A DNA stretch of 64,000 nt from the NCBI GenBank assembly GCA_037355855.1, contig CM074769.1, positions 1,674,001 to 1,738,000 on the forward strand, written 5' to 3'. Positions 20,742 to 28,400 of the stretch are shown here, one piece after another. Origin of the DNA: Pseudo-nitzschia pungens (taxonomy: Eukaryota; Bacillariophyta; Bacillariophyceae; Bacillariales; Bacillariaceae). Each line of letters opens with the position of its first letter. Within the stretch, counting starts at the first letter, position 1. The translations under genes were made by a program, and so were the position numbers. The notes below the pieces were generated by a model that had not been told where the DNA came from, did no database searches, and saw nothing but the letters and a program-made list of their open reading frames with translations.

Positions 20742-20836
20742 AATTTCGAATCAGATATGATTCGAATTGAAATACAGCAGCCCACTGGCTTGAAATTTCG
20801 AATCAGATATGATTCGAATTGAAATACAGCAGCCCC
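20742..20836. repeat. Tandem 52-bp repeat carrying a perfect palindrome
   Basis: Two copies with a period of 52 bp. Each contains TTCGAATCA, a 4-base spacer GATA, then TGATTCGAA (20745-20766 and 20797-20818). They lie in the LINE-A 5' UTR and could be a dimeric factor site or a cruciform-forming element. Confidence 0.8.
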
Positions 20837-20849
20837 AGGGAAGCTTGGA

Positions 20850-21700
20850 CCCTGAAAACAGGGGCTTTAGTAAGAACACTTAGGGACCGGGGGATATCAA
20901 TGGCAGGGCACACTTAAAAGGCTCAGGAGGGAACTTGAAGTTCAAACTCGCGAGTACTTATAAGTGGAAACAGTATCCAGGGGCAATTGGCTTGAAAACA
21001 GGAACCTTGAGCGAGACACTTAGGGACCAGGGAAGCTGCCTGCTTGGAACCAAGGGGAATAATTAAGGGTAGAAACAGTATCCAGGGGCAATTGGCTTGA
21101 AAACAGGAACCTTGAGCGAGACACTTAGGGACCAGGGAAGCTGATGGCTTGAAAACAGGGGCTTTAGTAGAAACACCTAGGGACCAGGGGGAGGCTTGTG
21201 TCTTGAAAACAGTGTCAAACTTGAAGTTCAAGTTGGGGTTGCTTAATATCGAAATCACTTAGGGATCAGGGAACCCGCGAACACTTAGGGACCAGGGAAA
21301 TTGTAGTCTTGAAAACAAGGGGCTGTAGGAGCTGTAGTCTTGGAAACAAGAGTGCAATAAGTAGGAGGTACTTAGGGATCGGTTGGTCTTGGCTTGAAAA
21401 CAGGTGTAGTAGGGGAGCCTTAAGCGAAAACACTTATAGACTAGGGGGCTTGGCTAGGAAACAGGGGTACTCTTAAGTGATAAACACTTAAGGAGTAGTG
21501 GGCAATTGGCTTGAAAATAAAGGGGGAACTGGAAGATATGCTTGCGCGAACTTGCAAATACTTAAGGATCAGCGCGTAGGAACCTTCTAGAAGGGGGGTG
21601 TATATGTGTTCAATCTTGAAGAATGTAGAACGTTAAGTGGGTTCGATCTTGAAGAATGTAGAACGTTAAGTGGGTATCACTTAAGGGGCTTGAAAGACTG
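20850..21700. repeat. Diverged minisatellite in LINE-A 5' UTR
   Basis: Roughly a dozen degenerate units share CTTGAAAACAGG and CACTTAGGGACCAGGG. One segment of about 110 bp (from CAGTATCCAGGGGCAATTGG) is repeated nearly exactly at about 20971 and 21070. Near 21610-21680 the phrase GATCTTGAAGAATGTAGAAC is also duplicated. Confidence 0.7.
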
Positions 21701-21894
21701 TATAGCGTTAAATAATAATGTAGCTTGAAAACAGATCGAAACACAAACCGAGCTCGGAGACAAAGCGGAATCAGCTGTAGAAATTAGTACTGGAAGTCCT
21801 GTAGAAATTATGTGTCCTTGTTTGCTTGTTGCTGCCGAAGCGATCGACCGACCGGTAGGGAAGCAAGCAACCAAAGCAACCAAAGGAAGCAAGG

Positions 21895-21906
21895 AGCAGC
21901 CAAACA
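21895..21906. repeat. Target-site duplication of LINE-B, left copy
   Basis: AGCAGCCAAACA directly precedes the LINE-B 5' end and recurs at 31604-31615, directly after its ATT-repeat tail. Confidence 0.72.
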
Positions 21907-22420
21907 TTCTCCTGCCCCGGCCTTTGTTATCACCTGGCACTTGCACATCCAAGAGGCGTGTCTGCTGTTGGTCCAGTACCCAATTGTTTGCTTTTCAGCT
22001 GTTGTTTTCACTCAATCGGTGCTTCTCCTGCCCCGGCCTTTGTCCTCAACCGGTGCTTCTCCCTTCAAGCGCGGCGTTACAGTTGTTGCTTCAGCCCTCA
22101 ACCGGTGCTTCTCCTGCCCCGGCCTTTGTCATCAACCGGTGCTTCTCCTGCCCCGGCCTTTGTCATCAACCGGTGCTTCCCCTGCTTCGGCCTTTGTCAT
22201 CACCTGGCACTTGCACATCCAAGAGGCGTGTCTGCTGTCGATCCGACACCCAACTGATTGCTTTTCAGTTGTTGCTTTGCTCTCAACTGGTGCTTCTCCT
22301 GCCCCGGCCTTTGTCATCAACTGGTGCTTCCCCTGCCCCGGCCTTTGTCATCAACCAGTGCTTCTCCTGCCCCGGCCTTTGTCATCACCTGGCACTTGCA
22401 CATCCCAGAGCAGTGTAGAA
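21907..22420 (+). repeat. LINE-B 5' UTR tandem repeats
   Basis: At least seven copies of a unit of about 34 bp centred on GCTTCTCCTGCCCCGGCC and ending TTTGTCATCAACCG. It is overlaid by a longer unit of about 270 bp, since CACCTGGCACTTGCACATCC recurs at about 21930, 22201 and 22385. Overlapping plus-frame ORFs here are products of the repeat and not genes. The array may carry the promoter. Confidence 0.8.
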
Positions 22421-22511
22421 CACACCCATCTGTATATATCCATACAGGTTAACACTGACAGCCTACCAGCGCCCGAGCCAACACGCCTATTCAGACGATC
22501 CTAGCCCCACC

Positions 22512-25469
22512 ATGCCTCCCCCCCCGCCAGCTTCCAGGCGAAAAAGGTCTACCTTGGCTAACACTCCTTCCAACAAACGCGCCTTTACGGGGACCCCTTC
22601 CCGCCGACTACCTGCTGGTTCCGTTCTTCAGGCTACTCCCTCCCCCCCTCCCTCTCCCCGTACATCTAGGGATTCACTCCCTTCTGATGATGATATGTCC
22701 TTCACTTCTGCTGTGTCTACTGGTGCACTAGATGATGTTGATATGAGCACTGAGCAGTCAGGCACTGGGCATTCGGACACAGGGCATTCAGGCAGTGGGC
22801 AGTCCGACAGTGGGACGTCTGATAGTGGGAAGTCCAACAGTGGGAAGTCCAACAGTGGAAATTCCAACAGTGGGACGTCCAACAGTGGGAAGCCCAACAG
22901 TGGAAAGTCCAACAGTGCCACGTCTAGGGATGGCCAGCCAGGCTCTGAGCACTCAGACTCTAAGCACCCTCCTTCCAAGGTCTCTCCTTCCAAGTCTAGT
23001 CTGAAACAAGCTACTCTTGCATTTCTTTCTGACACACCGTCTGCAGAGCGACATGCCCTGCGCACGAAAGCCCTGGCTGCTGCCAACAAAGCTCACTCAG
23101 ATTCCTTCCTCTGGTGCTTCTACGGTAAGGGGCCTTTTACTGGTCGTGCTTCCATTCCCACCCCTATCCACACTCTTCGTAAAACTCCAGCAGGATCCCG
23201 GCTATGGACTGGGTGTCCTAGCCCCACTCACTTCTTCAGCAAGAAAGATGGGAATGACAAGAAATCCATCCATGATGTCTGTCAGTCTGCCATCCCTCCA
23301 GCATATGCTCAAGCTTTTCCTGACAACCCTGAGTGGAGAACTGCTTCTGTGGAGTCCCTGGTTTCCCTTGCTTCTCTCTGCTTTCAAGCCTCTGCAGACT
23401 GGACCAAGCAACCTTCAGGCCATGCTCTGAAGAGATGTCTTATTGGTTTGGCCAAGATGTCTCCTGAGTGTTTTGATGACCTGTATTGTGAAGGTAACCT
23501 TTTGCCCAGCACTGAAGGACGAGTTTGGTTGGCAGCCAATCAGGTGCTTGGCTCCCACTGGTATTTCAAGAAGCGACCTCCTACACCTGCGCCAACTGCA
23601 GTTGATGATGCTTCCACTTCCAAATCAGTGTCCTTTCTTCCTGGTGGTGGTGATGCTACTGTCTTGTCCTCCTCTGCTGGGCATTTCCTCCAACGCCGAG
23701 GGGTTTGCTCCAGTGATTCTAGAGCTCCAGTGGATGTCACTGCTGGCACCAAGTGTTCTCATCGTTCTTATGTCACTCTGTCCCTTCCAAGGTTGATGTC
23801 ACAACACCCTGGGGAACTATATGATGAGCTGCTCAAGTCTCTCAAGGAAGCTTTGGATCTACTATGGACTGTTGACAAGCGCCTGGTGTTGTATGTTTTT
23901 CCCTCCAGAGCCAGGCTCAACCCCAAGGCCAAGCCTGTTACCAAGTTTTGGACGACACTTCCTGACAGGAAGACCTTGGAATTGTATGTTGCTCAGCTCT
24001 GGCTTCGCAGTAGAACTGCTCCTCATCTACGCTTCTTTGTGGGCCACAGTGCTTCCCTGGAGAAACTCTTTTCAGCACAATTGCTCCAGAGGCTCAGAGA
24101 CCGTGACATGGACCTGAAATATGACCACATACAGGCCCCAGTTATTGTCACATGTGGCTTTCTCCTTGGATCTTACATGCAGAGTTTTGATCTTGACCAC
24201 TACAACGAATTGCTTCAGACTCATCCCAGGTTTCAGGCATGTCCTATTGCTGTTATCAGGAAGAATATCAGCCTTGACAACTCCAGAACTCCTGATCCCA
24301 ATCCTGTTCTGGCTGCACATGTTTTGTGTGATGCTACAAAGCGCGCCCAAACTGTTAAGCTCCTCAAAGCCCAGTTCAATCGGTGCAAACCTTCAGACAT
24401 TGCCTCTCTCCCTGATGGTAAATTCTACAAGTTTATTGAGACAGCTACCAATCCTTCTGACAGACCTCTTCCCCCCTCCAAGCTCAAGACTGTTCGCCAG
24501 GCTAAGCACCGCCAAGCTAAATTTATTGAGAGCCATGAAACTGCTCCTGTTCTGGGGGTAGTTGATCTTGATCTTCCAGTTGACCTGGGCCAAGGGCTGG
24601 GTTTGAAGACACTGCGCAGTGTGCTTCTGGGTATCAGAACCCGTGACAATTGGTCATGGCCTCTTTTTCTTTCTGTTGATACCAGTTCATACCGAGGCGA
24701 GATCCTTGCTTTGTACAATATCACTACCAAGGCTGAAGCAATGGCCATGTTGTCTTTCCTGCCTATTATACTGGAAGCTCATTATGGTTCTTGTGTTCGA
24801 CAATGGTTCTCTTCTGAGTGCCTGACTGAAATGGAAGCCTACCATTGGGATGCTGCTGCCAATTGTGTTGTGGAAACTGAACCTGCTGCAGATCCAATGC
24901 AGGATGACTCTCTTCCCTTTTTTGGTGATGGGGATGCAAGAGATTGGGAACTTGTTGATGATGACTTGTCAGTTGACCTTGCCCCAGACCTTACCTTTGA
25001 TCTGGATCTGCACTTTAACCTCCAAGCCCGTGCTGACAGTGGTGGTGGCGGATTTGATGATTCTCAATCCATGGATACTTTAGCAACCGGTACTTCCAAT
25101 CTCACTGATGTCCAGGCTTCAGCGCCTGCAGGTGGTGTTCCTACTGGAGGTGATTCTTCCAATGTTGCCACGGCTGATGCCTCTCCTGGTATTCCTCCTG
25201 AAGTTCCCCCTGCAGTTCCTGACCCTCCCCAGAATGCCATGGCTGGTGACCTCCCTGTGGCCTCTCCTGATTCCTCAACTGCAGTTCCTGCTGCCGGTGG
25301 TGGGGAAGACGCAGCCTCTGCATTGAGGCTTGGAGTTGCTGCAATTGCATTCTCCTCCAGCCATGATGCCAGTGTCAGTGATTTGAGCCATGCCAATGTT
25401 TCCACCAAATCAGCTCCGGCAACTCTTCCTTCCGTGCGACAGACTGGGTTTCCTTCTGATCATGGTTAG
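22512..25469 (+). CDS. LINE-B ORF1 protein
   Basis: The product is 985 residues from an ATG at 22512 (MPPPPPASRRKR). Same layout as LINE-A ORF1: basic N-terminus, Ser/Gly pentapeptide array, central region with SFLWCFYGKGP and CPSPTHFFSKK, conserved middle, acidic and Pro-rich end. Identity to LINE-A is uneven: residues about 180-360 differ often, while the following roughly 390 residues are almost unchanged. The stop TAG (25467-25469) overlaps the ORF2 ATG. Likely RNA-binding, from its place in the element; no known domain recognised. Confidence 0.83.
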   Translation: MPPPPPASRRKRSTLANTPSNKRAFTGTPSRRLPAGSVLQATPSPPPSPRTSRDSLPSDDDMSFTSAVSTGALDDVDMSTEQSGTGHSDTGHSGSGQSDSGTSDSGKSNSGKSNSGNSNSGTSNSGKPNSGKSNSATSRDGQPGSEHSDSKHPPSKVSPSKSSLKQATLAFLSDTPSAERHALRTKALAAANKAHSDSFLWCFYGKGPFTGRASIPTPIHTLRKTPAGSRLWTGCPSPTHFFSKKDGNDKKSIHDVCQSAIPPAYAQAFPDNPEWRTASVESLVSLASLCFQASADWTKQPSGHALKRCLIGLAKMSPECFDDLYCEGNLLPSTEGRVWLAANQVLGSHWYFKKRPPTPAPTAVDDASTSKSVSFLPGGGDATVLSSSAGHFLQRRGVCSSDSRAPVDVTAGTKCSHRSYVTLSLPRLMSQHPGELYDELLKSLKEALDLLWTVDKRLVLYVFPSRARLNPKAKPVTKFWTTLPDRKTLELYVAQLWLRSRTAPHLRFFVGHSASLEKLFSAQLLQRLRDRDMDLKYDHIQAPVIVTCGFLLGSYMQSFDLDHYNELLQTHPRFQACPIAVIRKNISLDNSRTPDPNPVLAAHVLCDATKRAQTVKLLKAQFNRCKPSDIASLPDGKFYKFIETATNPSDRPLPPSKLKTVRQAKHRQAKFIESHETAPVLGVVDLDLPVDLGQGLGLKTLRSVLLGIRTRDNWSWPLFLSVDTSSYRGEILALYNITTKAEAMAMLSFLPIILEAHYGSCVRQWFSSECLTEMEAYHWDAAANCVVETEPAADPMQDDSLPFFGDGDARDWELVDDDLSVDLAPDLTFDLDLHFNLQARADSGGGGFDDSQSMDTLATGTSNLTDVQASAPAGGVPTGGDSSNVATADASPGIPPEVPPAVPDPPQNAMAGDLPVASPDSSTAVPAAGGGEDAASALRLGVAAIAFSSSHDASVSDLSHANVSTKSAPATLPSVRQTGFPSDHG

Positions 25470-28400
25470 CTCTTCTGGTATGAGGTTTGATGGGATGCCT
25501 TCCACTCCAAATCCTATCAATGCTTCTACTGTTTCTCCCTTTTCCTCCTCCGCCTCTTCCCCTGTCTCTCAGTTTGTCCAATTAACTCTTCATGGAGACT
25601 CTCTTGCTGCTAAGGATTCTGACAGTTTTGGTCACTCCTTCCCTCAAGCTCCATCCTCTAACTCCACCATCATCACTTTCCAAAACATTGGACCACAGCG
25701 CAGAGCTGCCTTTATGTCCATGTCCAAGCACAACTCCCGTCAATTTGTCAAGAGCAATGCCAGTGTGGCTCTTTTTGCTGAACATTGTTTGAATGAATCC
25801 AAACTCCTGCCATGTGATCTTTTCAATCGGCGCATGAAGAATATCAGTCCCTCAAGTTTTTCCTACCTTGCCAACAACAAGCATGAAGCTTCTGACTGTT
25901 CATGGCTTCAGCCTGGTGGTACAGGGTTTTCCATTGATCAACTGTTCAGTTCCCACAAGATTGCCCATGGGGCTGATCCTTCTGGTCTTGGGAGATGGTC
26001 CTTTGTCAAGTTTCAGGGCAGGGATGGTTACACTGTCACTATGTTTTCTGCTTACTGCCCTGTTGAAAATGACAGGGACCTTGGTTCCGTCTGGAATCAA
26101 CAGTACCGATACTTTCAAGCAGCTGAAAATCTTTTCAGTCCCAACCCATGTATTCTCTTTCACAGGGATTTGACTGCTGCCCTTCAGGTCTGTCTGGGTG
26201 CAGGTGACCAGGTCATTCTTGGGATTGATCAAAATGCTGATGTTCGGACTGATGGCTTGTCTTTTGAGCTCAAGGCTCTTGGTTTCAGAGATGCCATTCT
26301 TACCCTTCATAGTCAGTCTTCTCCTCCTGCCACTCACAACCGCAACACTACCAGAACACCAATTGATGCCATTTGGGTCTCTGAGAATGTTGATGTTCTC
26401 AGGGCTGGGTATTGTCCCTTTGGTGGCGCCTATGGTATGGAATCGGACCACAGAATGCTTTGGATTGAAGTCTGTAATTGCAGCCTCATGGGCAAACACC
26501 TGCCACCTACCGTGAGCCTCTCTCATTCCAAACTCCAGTCCTCCCACCCTCATCTGCGCCAACGGTATTTCAAGCGTGTCAGGCACAGCTTTCTCAAGGC
26601 TGGAGTGTTTTCTCTCCAAGCTAAGCTGGAACACCTCCTGGCTCAGTTTCAGTCTGGGGATATTTCTGTGCGCGCTGCTCTCATCACCACATATGAAGTC
26701 CTCCATGAAACCTCCACCTCTCTCAGGCTCTCTGTTGAACAAAACCTTTGCCACACAAGAGCTGGTCTGGTTCCATGGTCCCCGAAGCTGCAAGTCTATC
26801 GTGATACAATTGACTTTTGGCGGCGTGTTGTTAAGCTGAGACAGGGTGTGTCCACCAGTCATACTGTTTTGAAAAGGCTGGCATGCAAGCTTTCTCTCTA
26901 CAAAGGAGAACACTGTGATCTTTCCAGTGCTGTCCTCCACCTGAAACAAGCTTACAGGCAATACCGGGCAGTGAAAAAATTGGCCCCCTCTTGGAGAGAC
27001 TCCTTCAATCAAGGCCTGGTGGATGCACTTCTTGCTGAAGGCAAACCTCACAACCAGAATGCTTCCCAGATTCGTGCCAGGATGCGCAGGGAACGTCTTC
27101 AAAGAGAGCTTGGCCTTGCTGCTAGGTCTATTCGGGGACGTGTCAACAAGTCAGCTGTCTTGCGAGCTATTGCAGTTGGCCCTGATGGTGCTGAACAGGT
27201 CTTGGAGTCCCAGTCCACTATGGTTCCAGCTATGGCTGAATCCAATGTCCGGCGTCAACAGCAGTGTCTTGGCACTCCCTCCATGACTCCCTCCTTCATT
27301 CAAGATTTTGGCTACCTCGGCACAGCCCATGCTTCTGCTCAAGTTCTTGATGGCACATATAATCCTCCTCCTGCCACGGACAAATACCTGTCTGAATTTC
27401 TTTCTTGTCTCAAAGTCCCTGCCTCTATTCTGAGTTTGCCTCCCTTTGACTATTCAGTGTGTCCAGCTGACAATGCTGCTGCCTGGAAACACCAGAGGGA
27501 ACGCACAGCAAGTGAACCTTCTTGTTTGAGTTTTGCCCACCACAAGGCTTTTGCCCTGGATCCCCAGTTGAACAAGTTTGACACTCTACTGAGATCAGTC
27601 CCATTGATTGTTGGCTTCTCTCCTTCTGCCTGGCAGGTCATCACGGATGTTGAGATATTCAAGAAACCTGGTGAATATAGAGTGGATAAGATGAGACTCA
27701 TCCAGTTGATGTCTCCTGAGTTCCAAATCAACAACAAGATGATTGGCAGACGCATTCTTGCCCATGCTGAACGTGCCAATGCAGTGGCGGTTGATCAACA
27801 TGGAAGCAGGAAACACCACAAGGCCATCAACACCTGCTTGAACAAGAAGCTCATCTGTGATGTGTTGAGGCAGAAGCGCAGATCCGGTGCTGTTGCTATG
27901 AATGATGCCAAGGGCTGTTATGATAGAATCTCTCATCCCATTGCAGGTCTCACTCTCCAGAGCTTTGGTGTTCCTGCACATGTGTGTGAAGTTCTTCTGT
28001 CTACTCTGCAACATGCTAAGCACCACATCAAAACTGGTTTTGGTCGGTCAGGTCCTGTGTATGGTGATGAACCTGTTCCTCTCAGTGGTTGTGGCCAAGG
28101 CAATGGTATTGGTCCAACTCTTTGGGCTTTGGTGTCAACCATTGTCTTCCGAATGATGCAACAGGCTGGACATGGTGTCCATCTTATCACTTCTTTGTCA
28201 CTGCAACTGGTTTCTCTTGTGGGTTTTGCCTTTGTGGATGACACAGATTTGTTTTGTGCTGGCTCTGATTCCTCAACATCTGGTGAGGAATTGGCTGTTG
28301 ATTTTCAGGGAGCTCTTGACCGATGGGCTGGTGGGATTATTGCCACTGGTGGTGCTATTGAACCTGCCAAATCCTTCTGTTATTTGATTGATTTCAAATG

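Larger units (their letters stand above)
20336..21906 (-). other. LINE-A 5' UTR, proximal part
   Basis: About 1.57 kb upstream of ORF1. The first 90 bases or so (sense ACACCCATCTGTATATA onward) match LINE-B; beyond that the two elements do not resemble each other. The region 20850-21700 is made of diverged units that repeat phrases such as GGCTTGAAAACAGG and ACACTTAGGGACCAGGG. No supported ORF. LINE-B is inserted at its distal side, after the target AGCAGCCAAACA (21895-21906). Confidence 0.65.

Noticed and set aside
21810..22504. Overlapping plus-strand ORFs of about 200-230 residues rich in Cys and Pro
   Set aside because: They are translations of the 34-bp tandem repeat in the LINE-B 5' UTR in three frames, with no domain and no conservation in LINE-A.
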